Shown: positions 42,801 to 57,800 of the stretch, piece after piece
How the letters are laid out: every line of letters begins with the position of its first letter
Numbering within the stretch: the stretch's first letter is position 1
NCBI RefSeq assembly: GCF_964355755.1
Contig: NC_092672.1
Span: 33,166,501-33,230,500 of the forward strand
Source: Antedon mediterranea
Taxonomy: Eukaryota > Echinodermata > Crinoidea > Comatulida > Antedonidae
Reading direction: 5' to 3'
DNA length: 64,000 bases
Made by a program: the position numbers and the translations under genes
The notes under the pieces: generated by a model
Seen by the model: only the letters and a program-made list of their open reading frames with translations
What the model was told of the DNA's origin: nothing
The model's database searches: none

Positions 42801-45800
42801 TACAATATATCAGTATTTTAATATTCTTAATATTAGAATGGATTATTATTTTTAGAAATATTTTAATTTTACATACAGAAAAGTCTGTTGCAAATACTTA
42901 AAACAAAAAAAATTGAAATTATTGAATTCATTTTTTAAAAATGTTTATGTTGAATGGTTTGAAAAATCTGGTTATGAAAACATCATATGTGTAGTGTATA
43001 ACAATCATTTTAGACATTGTGTAGATATGTGAAACACTCTTTATATTACTGTATTGACGGAAATAATTAAAGAAGGTGGTTCACACACGAAAAAAAAAAA
43101 AAGATATTAGTGAATTAACGTACCTGAACCATATATTCATTACTGACGTAGCGTCCGTTAAGCTCTGTGCATCGAACCGTAAAGATTCTGTAATCATGGC
43201 CCTTATCGTTTGTGTAAACAACGTCATGTAGTACCTCTTCATAATTCTCAATACTTTGGATACCTGAAATGAATTTTTAAATCGATGTTAAAATAATAAT
43301 AATGATGATGATGATGATAATGAAAGAAAATAATTTGTTAATGATGAAAATAAATGATAGTGGTAGTCATGATATAGCAACCTCTCTGGACTTAATAATT
43401 TGTATAGTATTACAAACATTCTGTGATACAGTATCACATACAATCTTAGAATAATACAGGCACCACATGCGATACATGTAACACTGTATTACAGAAATTG
43501 CCTTGATACTGGATATAATGCCATATGTGGAGATACAGTTCAGAGAATTGGGTGAATGATGGTGAGGGGGATGTTGATATGATGGTGAGATGACAGTATA
43601 TGATTATAACATTCATGAAACCTTATCGCATACCTTTAACAATAAGACCATTTGCTGAGCTGATGACCCTCAGGTTGAACTGGTCTAGCAGCTCATTTGA
43701 GATGGTGAGCGATTCATGCTCCGACAACATGAGTGAATCGGTTACAACTGAGCAGGAATCCAGTTTCTGAGCAACATCTACTGGGTCTAATTCCTCACCA
43801 GCTGAAACGAATTAAACAATACATGAGAATTAATTTACAATTCATTTGATACATTTTCTAAAATATATTTAAGTTCTGCATAGTAGTATATTTTTTTTCA
43901 GTATGTTCTGTTCTGTTTCTTGGACCGCACCACATATTGTGAGTGCCACCAATTCAAAGGTGCAGGTCAACAAATAAATAAATGTAAAGAAAAATTAGAC
44001 TAGACTCATTCAATTCATTTTTATTTCCATTCATTCAATTTTACAAACAACAGACATAGATTTAAAAAAAAAAAGAAAACAATATTAACTGAGGATGACC
44101 CAAAAAACTAATTTCCATTGCGGTCCAGTTTACACATTTTAAAAAGGTGTGCACTTTAAAAGAACCCAGTGCATCTTTCAGGAGGTTAGGGGGTTAACCT
44201 AGTGTATCTTTCAGAAGGTTAGGGGGTTAACCTAGTTTATCTTTCAGAAGGTTAGGGGGTTAACCTAGTGTATCTATCAGAAGGTTAGGGGGTTAACCTA
44301 GTGTATCTTTCAGAAGATTAGGGGTTAACCTAGTGTATCTTTCAGAAGGTTAGGGGGTTAACCTAGTGTATCTTTCAGAAGGTTAAGGAATTACCCTAGT
44401 GTATCTTTCCGAATGTTAGAGAGTTACCATAGTGTATTTTTCAGAAGGTTAGAGGGCTACCCAATTCAGATTCGTTATTCCACCACATTTTAAAGGCTTC
44501 ATATAGATACTTACTTTCTTCATCAATTTCAGCAGTTTCCTGCAACTCAGTGACAATGCTGATGTCACCAAGTGGCAGGATGCCTGTTAAGAGATCAGAC
44601 GCCATGCGGGCAATGTGGTTCGATCCGCTGATATCAATAGTTGGCTCAGACGGACGCACAACCATGATGTACGACTGCAATTTGCGGATGTTTATTGGCT
44701 GACTGTCGCAACTAAAAAATAATAAATATAAAATTATTTTTCCTTTTTATTTTAAAATTAAATACTATTCTTAGTGTCTTAGCCTTTTTAATTAAAATTG
44801 TATTTATGAGAAGGAGGGGGGGGGGGAGGTGGGAGGGGTGGCTGCTTTGATGGAGACCTATTATTCTGAAATATATTTTGAAATAGTTGTTTACTTAATG
44901 ACAATTGTTACAGCCAGAATTTCCAATACATTAAGTATTTTGTGATACAGTTAAATCTCCAGTCTTGGCACATTAACCTAATAGACAGTACATTCAACTA
45001 CTAAACAGTGTATTTAAATTAGCAACTTGCACATTAAGAGCAATAAATGAAAATACTTTTTATCCAACTTCAATGTTTTGTGTAATTAAGAATAACAGAA
45101 TGCTTGTTGGAACAAGAAAGTCACATTTTTATGGAGTGTATTTTTAATTTTAAGGGATCATGTCAACAAATACTTACTGCAGTTAATAAAAAAATGTGGG
45201 AAAGATGGGAAATGCAGTAGAACCCTTATAAAAGGGACCTTTGGGATCCAACAAAAAGTACCCTAAATATAGGTTGGCTGTATATAAAAATATATTTTGA
45301 TTTTTTTACAGTAAATTGTGCTTTTAATAGGGTTTACAAAGGTGGGAAAGGGGGTAAGTTTAAGGTTAGGGTTAGGAGAGCTTGGGCTCTTATGTCAACC
45401 AATATAATCATATATTTTTGTTATTCTTTCATATATTCTTATTACTTCATTTTAATTATTACTCATGAATTGTTACTTTTATTTCATATTTAACTTACGT
45501 AGCCTTGACGGTGACGGTCAACGGCCTTTGACCTGGAGTTGGGTACTGTCTCTCGTTGATGTAGCCAATTTGTTGCATGGTGTATGAGAGTGAGCTTTCA
45601 TCAAGAGGTCCCTGATAAAATATGAGAAAAAAAAAATTAAATTAAAGAGGAACAACTTTAATTTTTAGGAAAAATGCAGGGGGAAGGGGAAAAATATAGG
45701 AGGAGGAAAAATATATAGGAAAGAATATAGAAAAGGAAGTAGAAAGGAAATAATGGAGAGAACAAGAAGGAAAAAAGGAAGGAAAAAGAAAAGGAAGAGA

Positions 45801-48800
45801 AAAAAACAAAGAAAGAAAGAAAAATAATAGAAAGAAGGAAGAAGGAAAGAAATAATGAGAAAACAAGAAGGAAAGGGAGGAAGGAAGAAGGATAAAGCAA
45901 AGGAAGGAAGAAGGATAAAGAAGAAAGAAGGAAAATTAAAAAGAAGGAAAAGGAAAAGGGAGAAGGAAAAAGAAAAGGGAGAAGAAAAAGGAAAAAGAAG
46001 AAGGAAAAGGAAGAAATAATGGAGAAGACAAGAAGGAAAAACAAAAGGAAGAAATAAAAAGGAAAGTAAAAAGAAGAAAAGACAAAACAAAACTTATTGA
46101 ATGATGAGGAGACTGAGAAGGATGGAGAGACAAACAAGAAGAAGGAAGAGCAGAAGAAGATTGGTACAAAATAGATACAAACCGTAATGGTAATACGATT
46201 GCCAGCCTTGTTAACATTGACTTGATGTACAGGAACAGTATCCTTATTGATAGTCAGCTTCTCTTTGCAGGCCACTATGCAGGTGATAACCTCCTTTGAT
46301 TCTGTCTTGCCTGGTAAAATCGCAAGTCCAGTTAAGTAGCCATTGAAATGGTCAATGTATTGTCTGAAACCACCTGGTGAACAAAAAATATAATTGGAAT
46401 ATTAAAGCAAAAATAGTAAATACTTTGATGTATTATTCTTCTAATTTTAGGGCAAATTGCAAATAGGCCATTTTACACAAGTGGTAACGGTAAGTGGGAA
46501 TAGGTAAGCGGAAAATAAAAACATTGGATCTATGTTATTTCTTATGACCATTCACATGGAAGATAGATACAGATTCTATGTGGGTCAACTGAACAGTTTT
46601 CCGCCTACCTTTACCGCTTGTAAATTGGCCTCAGTCAGTTATTAAAAGATTTTTTGAGCGAAGTTGTTCTTTGTGAGATAAAAGCCAGACAACTGGCATG
46701 ATTTGAACAAAGAACTCTGGTAACTAGCATCTCACCAACAAAGGTAAAATTCCTTTACAACAATTAGGAATGTTTGTTTTATCCCGAATAATTTCCACTT
46801 GGAATTAAATGCTGTCAATATCGGTTTTAAACTCGCATTATAATTTTGAAATTACAGTGAAGTTGTAAAGGTTTACTTTGGAAACTGCTTTCATGTCAAT
46901 CTAAGCAAAAAAAAACTAATCATTTATATTGTCTTATTTTCACAAGGGAAAGTACACCACGACGGAACAAGGTTATTATTTCGCATTGACTAATGAAAAT
47001 GTATTTTTATAACGTGACCCAATTCTTTAACAACAATGCACCATTTTGTAAAAGTAGGTAAATGACTGGATATACAGTTACATTGAACGCAAAATAATGA
47101 AACTAGTTCAAGTTGCTATGAAATTGAGAATGAATATATACGACGCTAAGGTTATTAAAGTATAGAATTAATGATCAAACAACACAATATTATCAAAGTC
47201 GTTTGTCGTTTTTATATAATACCAAAGTCGTTTGTAATGAGGTTGGAGTCATAATATCGGTGTTTACAAGATGCCAGGGGCTTTACAGGGCATTGTAGTG
47301 TCAGATTTTAACTACGTACAGCTGTCATTTCATACGGCAACTAAGACTTGGAGACCTGGAAGCAAACAATTACGGATAATGTCTATTGAAATTTCTCTTT
47401 ATGATTGTTTACTAGACATTGCTTAGCAACAATGACACAATAAATATTCTTTATGAACATTGGATATAAATGCAACACACTTTTGAATAATTAGTTACAT
47501 ATTATTTTCCAGTCTTCGAAGTTACTGCAACAATTCACTGTTGTTACTGCAGTTGTTGTAATCTTACCTTCCCAAGCTGCAGCAACTGTAAGTGTGGACG
47601 CATACGCGGTAGGGTGAAGTGGCCGGTCATTCATCACATGATGGGCTTCGTAGTGGTGACCATCAACGTACAATTTGACCTGGTAAAAAAAATAAATACA
47701 TTTTTCAGAAATGTTAATCATTGTTGTTTTTCAGTAATTTTCATTTGGGTTTATAAATTTGAGGCATAAAATATTTTTAAACATTTTAACTTAAATTCAA
47801 CATAAATTATTGTCTTAATAAATTTCAATGATGACAAATTGAAAGCAACAATGCCATTTAAAACATAGCTAGCTTGTTAGGAACATCAATAAGTTTCACT
47901 TTCATTTCTTTCTTGCATAGATTGTCAATTAATTTAAATCTGTTCTGTGATTTACATTCATAATCAATTTAAACATGTCTTATTAAGATTGTTTAGTCTG
48001 TATGCTTATATTTTTAAGGAATATTGGTTTAACGCATATTTAAAATAACGTACTTGTGGGTAGTTAACATTGACAACATAGTGATGCCATTCTTTGTCGC
48101 AAACCTCGGTCAACTTCCAGCGCCATTCAGCTGGCGTGTAATCGGTGTTGTCATCGCCTTGACGACGTAACAACAAAACAAGTCGGCAGTTGTGGATGTA
48201 GAGCGAAAGGTGGTGACGATTCATACCTGAAAAAGAGAGTTTATTATTATCAGTAACTTAACAATTTATTTATAATAAAACAAATAAAAATATTTTGTAA
48301 TGTTTAATTATCCAATTCAACAACATACTAATATAATAATTAATTATTATTATAAAAAGTGGTTACAAAAATATTATGTATTATTGATAATATTTTCATT
48401 TTATGATTAGTACAAATATTATCAACTACAGTACAATTAATGCATCTTTTATACTATATTGTACTATAACTATGAAGGCTGCAGTTAATAATATGTTAGT
48501 ATGATATTCCATAACAATTATGTTATTTCTTTTTCCATTCTGTTCACATTGTCTTTGAATGTTGCCAACTTCAAACAGAGATAAAATGGAGAAATAAAAA
48601 CTTATTTATAAGCCTATTTCATGTGATATGGACTAAAAGGAAATCACTTAAAATTAAAAAAAAAAAGTATTAATTATATCCCTTCAGAGAAATTCTTAAA
48701 TATTTATGGACTTAAGCGAAATACTTAAAAATGTGATTGGTCCAAATAGTGGTTCTTAATTAGAAGCATTTTAATTTAAATTTTACTACAAAAAACACAA

Positions 48801-51800
48801 TGAACATTATTAAATATTACACAATGTGTCATTGCAATAGACGAGAATATTTGATTAGATTCTTCGTCTGAACCCAATGATATCTAATTAGTCATGCCTT
48901 AACGATCTCATTAAAATGAAATTCTCAGACTAATTAAATCAGTTTCAAGCAAGCAGTAAAATAGTATCATTATTAAGGGGTTTTCCTTGTGTGTAAAACC
49001 CATCCTTTGGGAATGAGAGAACACCTGCATTCAGGGGAAAACTTCTAAGTGGACCTTTTGTTTGATCATCATATGGGTTCAGTCAGGAAAGAGTGAAATT
49101 TATATAGTTTCACTCTTCCCTGGGTTCAGTACTGTATTTAATTTAAATCAAATATAATTGTTTTATTTTTAGCTTCCAAGAAAATAATTCATTTGAACAA
49201 ATGTGTACATTTTTCATAGATACTGTACACTAAAACACTTAAAATGTGTTTTTGATAAATAAAAAGAAAAAAAATACACACATACACATACAGTTGGGTC
49301 ATAATATAAATATATATAATCTAATTTCTTATCTTGCTGCTAAGAAAATTATCTGCACCAAATTGTTAATTTTTCGAAATGGGAAAAATGTTTTGGGAAA
49401 AACCAAGTAGAAAATGAATGTACACATGTGTAAAATAACTATGAAGAACCTTGACAATATTAGTGACGAAGCATGTGATACTGGGTTAATTATGCATAAA
49501 TTATTCCTTTAAATCAATAAATTATTGACGCAGTACAGAGCTTCAATAGTAATGTAATATTGGAAGTTAGTTTGTCACCTTGCGTAAACGACGATGTCAT
49601 CACAGAATATATTTTGAAAATAAATATTACATTTCATGAAACAAAACAATGTCGATACAAAGCGCTTTCTTGGGAAAAACTCACAAAAATAATTCAGAAT
49701 ATATTTCGAAAACAAATATTGCATGTGATGAAACAAAACAATGTCGATAGCAAAACAATATGTTTTCTTGGGATAAACCCACAAAAATAATTCAAAATAT
49801 CTTTTCAAAATAAATATTGTGTTGAAATAAAACAATGTTGATAGCCAAATATACAGTTTTCTTGGGATAAACCCACAAAAATAATTAAAAATATCTGTTC
49901 AAAATAAATACTGTATTGCATGTGATGAAATAAAACAAGTCGATAGCGAAATAGAGCGTTTTCTTGAGATAAACCCACAAAAATAATTTAAAATATCTTT
50001 TCAAACTAAATATTGCAATATGTTGAAATAAAACAATGTTTTTATAGCAAAATAGAGCGTTTTCTGATATTTTTAAAGTAAATATTGCATGTGTCGAAAT
50101 ATTGAGTGTGTCATATGCTTTACTGGGATAAAAGAATCCAAAACATATTGTAAAAATAAATAAGTTGAAACCAAACAATTCATAGAATTTTATTCTTGCG
50201 TATTCCTGGGACAAACCAGAGATAATAAATTTGATATAACAATACAAAATAATTTAATAATTGAAAAAATTCATCTCCTTCCCAAAATATTTTTGAAATC
50301 AAATTTTCGTTTTTAGTGAAGGTGAAGATAAACGTTGAACTTGCCAACGTTTCGTGCGTTAGCATCGCACTTTTTCTTAATAATGTCGAAATGTTTTTTG
50401 TTTGTTAAACATGGACATTTGTTTTACTTTTTTTTATTAAACCAGGGTACTGTAAAACAGAAAATGCCATGTAGTAATTTAATATTGACACATACAGTAC
50501 ACAAGAAAATGTTCATGTCTGGAAAAATATTTTGATTAAAATTTAATATTGTATGTAAAAATTTGACATGACTAGTTTGGAAAATGACATTTTGTGAATA
50601 ATATTCCAATAGGTCTATAATTTATGGTAGAATTTATGATTGATCTGAAAGATGTATTTGAAAGTAGCTTAAATGGCTCAATAGATTATTTTCTGTGATA
50701 AAGACATATATTTAAGATAAAAAAGATAGATTTTTTAAATAAATTCAATTTTTTTTTCATCACATTAGAATACAATTGTATATTATCAGATTATTAATTC
50801 TATAATTAAATATTCAAATATTGTTGACAATAAATTATAACTCATTTATAATAAAAATATATTAATTTATAATAACACCTTTGCTAAAATAAATATAAAT
50901 GGAATAAATTAAATGGAATATTGTTAGTCATTAGTAATACTAATATAATGATTTTGAAATTAATAACTTATTTTATGGAATTCCACGACCAAAAGAATTT
51001 CTCAGACTGAGATAATAAATATTTAAAGATTGAATTTAAATTATTATAAACAATTATCATAAATATATAGCATAATATTGTTGACATTATGCAAGTTCGT
51101 TCCTGCATTAACATGAATTATGGGTATATTAGATATTTACAAATTAGGTTACACATGCATACAGTATTAGTCTCTGTGAGTCATAATTTGTGGAAAAGTG
51201 ATGATAATTATTTAACCTAAAAGCTGTTAACGAGCGAAGAAAATGAGAGATGATGATATCCGAGGTAATTGGCTAGGTGTGCGATTACAAGCCCATAGCT
51301 AGGATTACAAGCCCATAGCTAGGATTACAAGCCCATAGCTAGGGTTACGAGCCCATAGCTAGGATGGACTGATACGCAGAAGGAGAACTTCCTTCTCCCA
51401 CATCCTGGCTGGCTAGGAAGGATTGATACACAGAATGGGAACTTCCTTCTCCCACATCCTGGCTGGCTAGGAAGGATTGCAAAATTATCACAAGCTATGA
51501 TAGTTGGCCATATTTTAATACTATCCATTCTATTGCTACATTAAGAAAAAATGGTTCACATGCTCTATACAGATTGATCTCCTGGCTATGGGTTTGGATT
51601 AGCAACCAAAGTAGACCTTAATAGGGGATTATTATTATCCATAATATCCAGTTGCATAGGCCTAATATTTAGCCATGACCACTGAGCAATCCTAATTTTC
51701 TACCTTTATAAATGATGGGCTAAATTATAATTTATATATCCACGTTTTGGTGGTGGTTGTGAAAGATAATTGAAATGTTTCAAAACTAAACTTAGTGAGA

Positions 51801-54800
51801 CCAAGTGTTAAATTCAAATTCATAACCATACCACTGTTAATCCATACACCTGGCATATCCGCATTAAAGCAATGGAAATATTTAATTAATACTAAATAGA
51901 AAAAAAAAAGAAATAATTGCTAAACTCGACACGCTATATCCCACATGCTGAGTTATAGCATTGTGTAATTGTCTAATTTTCTTTTCTTCTATAGCATACT
52001 GTATTTAAAGGCATCATTCAAATATAATTTTATAATAATACTGTACTAGAAAATATATATTATTCAATTTTCTGTGGTGGAAAAAAACGCTTAACAAGTG
52101 AATGGCTATTGGCTATACATTAGAATGAAAATGACACTAATTTGCATAAATAATATATGTTATGGATGCCAAAGGCCCTCTATGAAAAAAATGTAGAGCT
52201 GTCTATTCCAATTGACTAGGCAATTATTCTTGGTAGATGATTAATTATATTTAAGACCTTTGCCCAGAAACTGTTTATTATATATATAGGAAAATATGCA
52301 GGTGGTACTAATTTGCATAAATTATATAAATTGGGTTTATGCCAAAGGTTGTCTATGGGTTACATAGATTTGTTTTTCTTTGTTGAGGTATTTTATATAG
52401 ATTAACATTTAAAAAGACGATTTAATAGTTATGCAATCGTTTCAAAATGTGGGTTGTTAATAGTCATAATTTGCATAAACCTACATATTGATATATTAGG
52501 AATCATCTATAGATGGAGGCTATAATTTAGGTACAGACATTTTACATTAAGATGATGAATTATAGTCATACAGTAATTAACATATTCATGACATTTTGAC
52601 TGAAATGTGGGTCGCAATTGGCCGATAACGAGCGAAGCAGGACGTACCAATTTCACTGAAATGCATGCGATCAACAGAGAAAGTACGGATACAGATTCTC
52701 TATATATAATTAAAAACTTTTTGTCTAAAATTGTTATTTTGATAGCAGCTAATTTAAATTTGTAGGATTTATCCAATAAAAATGCACATACAAGATGAGT
52801 CAAATGCTATTTTAAAATATTCCTTTCATTTTGATTAGATGTTATATAATATTATAATTGTATGAAGTTTAATGATAGATGGATAGGCGTGTGCATTCAA
52901 GCATGCAATTCTCATGAATATTCATGATGCATTATGGTTGGGTTGCTGGAGGAAAGATGGAAGGTGTTTTCAGCGATATGCCCACAATACAAATGACGTT
53001 AAATGAAGACATGGTTGTATACTCCATGATGCGGTGATGGTTTAAAAATGATGATTTAATGCTCTCTAGCACTCTAGAGTGAATACTGCCTGCTAATTGT
53101 TTTAATATGACTTCAATGCAGTGAGCTTTGGGTGTATTTCTGGCATAAAATAATGCGCATAAATCAACCGTAATAAAAGAAAGTAAATTTAAGAATTTCA
53201 ATACATTTACAGTATGAAAAAACAACGTAAATCAAATTAAATTTTACACGATGCTCATAAATTTAAATTTTCGCGTCAACAAAAAATTGAAATGAATAAG
53301 TTTAAAAATATATGTTTCTTTAAATTTCTGTACTCCCCTCACATTTTACATTAGCAAACACTTATTTATATTATTATCTTATTTAATGGTTAATAAGAAA
53401 ATACATATTTTTACAATATAAATTACTTATATAATTTTTTTTAGTTAGTCAGTATTATGGGTAGAGTAAATTATTAATTAATGTTGATGATAATGATTAA
53501 AATGATGGTGTAGATGAGAATGAGAGATGATGAAAAATATGCTGATGATGATAATAATAACAATTAAGATGATGATGCTGATGATAATGATGATGATAAA
53601 AATTATAACAATTAAGATGATGAAAATGATGATGATGATGATGATGATGAACATGGTGAATGATAATAGTATTAGTAAAGATGATGAAAATGATAAAGAT
53701 CAAAATGATATGAAGATAATAATAATAGATATTTAATAATGATAATGGTTATGATAATGACAATTGATACTAAGCATTAATGCTGTTAAAATATTAATTA
53801 TTTTATGATAATATTAAAGATGCAGTTATGAATTACTAAATCTAATGTAAAACAAACAATATTGTTGACGTAACAATGGGTTAAAATCAATTTAAAACTA
53901 CTCTAAAACCAATTAGGCTAAAGACTATAAAGTATGATATGATTATAATGATTAATATTGCATAATAAGAATTATGGTTGTTATTTACTTTCAAATTAAA
54001 TATCATCAATAAATATTGGACAACAATAACACTTTAAATTAAACTCTATATTATTTAATATTGATTAGGTAATCAATAGTATTGTACAACTATAACATTT
54101 GACCCCAAAGCACTGTATGTATTAAAACAAATATATCTAAAAACTAAAAAAAAAATATGTAAATTTGATTCATTAAACAATGGCAAATAAAAAGTTAATA
54201 ACCAAATCAAAACATTTAAAAGATGCGCATATTATCGTTTCGTTATATTGCATTTGGTAATTTGTATTGGTTAATTGAGTTGACTTTTTAAAGGCATGCA
54301 AAAACAGCCAGTGGTGGCCTTACTGTCTATATCGATAATGGCGCTATCGTTCGTGGTGTTCGACGTCAAATCTGCTCCTGGGTTTTCAAAAAAACGAAAT
54401 GGAAGACAAATAAGAATGAGTGGAAAGAAATAGGTTAGTAGAAAAGACGGATAAAAAGAATTGTTACAAACATTTTTATCACACAAAGTTGATTTTAAAA
54501 TGTCTTAGTACAACTATTAGAGGGAGTATTAATATTATAATCTCTTTGGACGAGAACTAGATAAAACATATTTGATGTGCAGAAGAAATAAAGAAGTATT
54601 AGTATTAAGTTTATAAATAAATTCAAAAAACATAAATAAAACAGTAGGCGTATTCTACTGGTCATTCCACAGCACCTCGCAGCGATTTACAGTACTCCCA
54701 CTGCTCGCATTATAAACAGCGAAGAGTTTAAGAAGTTGAGCTGCTGATTATCTGCTCAAAAACAACAGTCCAATACGTCTACTATCGAAAGTAAATTTTG

Positions 54801-57800
54801 AAATAAATATAGAGTGAAAAATAGAATGTCAAGATATTTTGAAAAAATGAAATTAAAAAAATACTAGATAACTTTCAAGAAATTAAATTTTTAATTCTCT
54901 GTGGTATTTTATATTTCTATGGATTTTCATTTATAATATTATTATGCTTAAATAATAAAAAATATAGAACTGAATATGACACCACATATGTTGCATTTTA
55001 TTGCCAGACCATGTTGTAATAGAAACTCGAGTCACATAGAACCATAATTGTAACGACCCTCAGAGGATTCGGACCTGTCATCTTACGAGTGTCAATCCAA
55101 TGAAAGCGAATTATAAAAGCCAGCTGAGCCACGATTTTATCAGCCTTCTGGGTCTTAATTGAATCAATATCCAACAAGCAACAATATTTGCGAGATCGTT
55201 CTAAGTATTTGCGAGATTGTCATCAATATTTGCGAGATGGTATCAATTGATGCAATCTGCATAGGATTGGATAAATGTCTATCCATTTATGGCGATTAGT
55301 GATGCTACATGGACATCTGAAAAAGTAGGTATCACTTGCATGAAAAAATAGTTTGTACTTTAGAGTGATACTAAAATTTTACCGATGGAAACTTTCCTGT
55401 GATCTCGGTAAAATCTGTCTATAATTTAGTCCAGTGAGAATAAGGCTTAAACGTCTAAATAACAGGTATAGTAAAATTAAAATCCAGTTCTAGCATTTTG
55501 AAATTGAGGGAGGGATATGGGGTGGGCAACAAAAATTCCATTGAAAAATCCGGCTGACATCATGTTTTATAATACTAGATATAAGATGGATCAAACCTAG
55601 GGGGGGGGGGGGGGGACTCATCTCCTGTTAAACAGCTTTTCATAATCTAGGCCTAAAATTGTGTATACAATGGTTATACATACTGTATTAACTGGGGGTC
55701 AACTGGGGGTCAACTGAGAGTAAATTTTTATGGAGACAAAATAAATAAAATGAAATGAACTGGAGGGTACCTACAGTACTTTAACCAATTATGGTTGCTG
55801 GCTTAATAGCATTAAGCATTTTAATCACAAAAGTTATTATTAACAAACACATTTATTTATCAAACATACCCAAACAAAAAAAAGAAATAAATTAAAAGAA
55901 AAAAAAGAAAATTGTTTATAAACAGATTATCATTTTGTAATCAAACATACTAAAAAAGAATAACAGAAAAACAAAATGTGATATTTCAAAAAAATGTTTT
56001 GCGCAAAAAAAATAACAACCTTTAAAGGTTTCTTTGGCTAGATAATGTATTAGATGAGTTAAAAGAATAATATTGGACTAAAGCACTTAATTCTACATCG
56101 ATATTACTTGTGTAGCAGATTGACGTTAAACGAGAAATGCAATAATTATTTCTGCCAAATCCAATCAATTTCTTATCGCCATGTTTGACCGTTTGAAACT
56201 AGAAGATGCTCGGAACGAGAGCCCTTGTTATTGGTTTTTTTGTAATCAACATTTGTTATTCGTAGTACCAGCAGGTGAAATAAAGATGAACTGTAACTAA
56301 TATAAAATTGTTATTCTATAAAATGAATATTCATTTAACTAATATTTATTGTAACATTTTGTTTGCGTTCTATTGTTTTGTAGTTTTCTGTAATGTTTGT
56401 TCCGACATTGAATCAATCCTTAAATGTTTAATTAAATTTTTATTCTATAAAATGAAAATTCATAGAAATTATTTATTGTATCCAGACAATCTCTAACATT
56501 TTGTTTATACTCTCTATTGTTTTGTATTTTTCTGTAATATTTATTCCGACATTGAATAAATCATTTAATCTGTAACAAAATTTGTATTCTCTAAAATGAT
56601 ATTGATGTGTCTGTATATTATTATTTATATTTTACAGCATTTTTATTCGCTAAAATTAATTACAATTATATTTCTAACCAATTTGAATATTTTACTGTAT
56701 ACAATTGTATAACAGAGAATTATTATTATTTTTTTTTTATTTGTTTGATATACAATAAATATAATACAGAAAAATGTGAGAAAAAGTTATTATTAATATT
56801 ATTATATATAACTTCAATTTCTTCCTTCCTGAAGATAAACATAAAATTAAGTTTGAAATAGAATCATTTTGATTTGGTTCGCTTTTGACAATCCCCGGCA
56901 TTTTGTGTTCTTTCTATTGTTTTGTAATTTGTATGCCGGAATTGAATAAATCATTAAATCAAATAATAATCGCCTTCCTCACTTTTTTCAGAGTTTGTTT
57001 TATATTATCATAAGTTGATTATATTGTTCCATTTTGAGTGCTAGGCATACTATTGAACTTTATGAGTCAATTTAAACATACTATTTAATACCTACCAGTG
57101 CAATATACTTTACATTAGCTATATATACTTTACAATAATACAGAGGCTATTCACCTGCAAATACCTACAGTAAGGGACCATATCAAAATTATTCTACTGT
57201 ACTAGAATAATTTTCTGACATGATCCCTAATGCTTTGTTCCCACTTGAATGCAACGCAATGACGTAAGCGCACCTCAAGTAGTTTGACCAATCATGGACA
57301 CGATGGATCATCAAACCCGTCACTGTGATTGGTCAACCCATTTCTGTTGCGTCTACATCATTGCGTCGTTTCTGAGTGGAGAAGACCAAGTTTAATAGAT
57401 TCTTCATTGCTACCTTGTAAACAAATCAAAACATAGAAACTCAACTCAATTTTAAAAATGTGATCTCACCTTCGGCATCTGAATAACACAATATTGTTTC
57501 TTTAACGTCTTTTGACGGACCGTGCTTCATCCACGTGGTGATACTGAACGTACTGGTTAAGTTCTTTGGAACAAACTTGTCTGGGATGGACACGTGGCTA
57601 TCTTCGCCGTCAAACTTGTACACTTGTGTGTTCTCATGTCCGTCATCGGTTTGGAGATCTTCAGTCCATTTCTCGCCGACATTAGGGGTTGGTAGTAAGT
57701 CCACAATCTCATCTGGTGCATCTGTTAAAGAGAGAATTTTAAATTAGTATCAATATTTTTATTTATCATGATAAACATCTAAAGTATTTTACTAGTCAAC

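Larger units (their letters stand above)
48227..57469 (-). other. 9.2-kb calsyntenin intron
   Basis: Very AT-rich, with no supportable exon on either strand. Besides the repeats listed separately it has a GAT/ATG-rich stretch (53480-53740), a 172-bp-spaced repeat with TTTGCATAAA and TGCCAAAGG near 52140 and 52312, three units of TATTTGCGAGAT at 55187-55240, a G run at 55598-55615 and a poly-purine A-rich run at 55880-55920. Confidence 0.5.

Noticed and set aside
44165-44460. CRISPR array
   Set aside because: Units are contiguous with no spacers, and the DNA is eukaryotic; it is a minisatellite.
45642-46275. Phe/Ser/Leu-rich open frames up to 205 codons on the minus strand
   Set aside because: They follow from a pyrimidine-only tract. 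Only the first part of the longest (to 46183) is real calsyntenin exon; the rest is intron.
53497-53736. His-rich and Met-rich open frames
   Set aside because: Both are composition artefacts of an ATG/GAT repeat.
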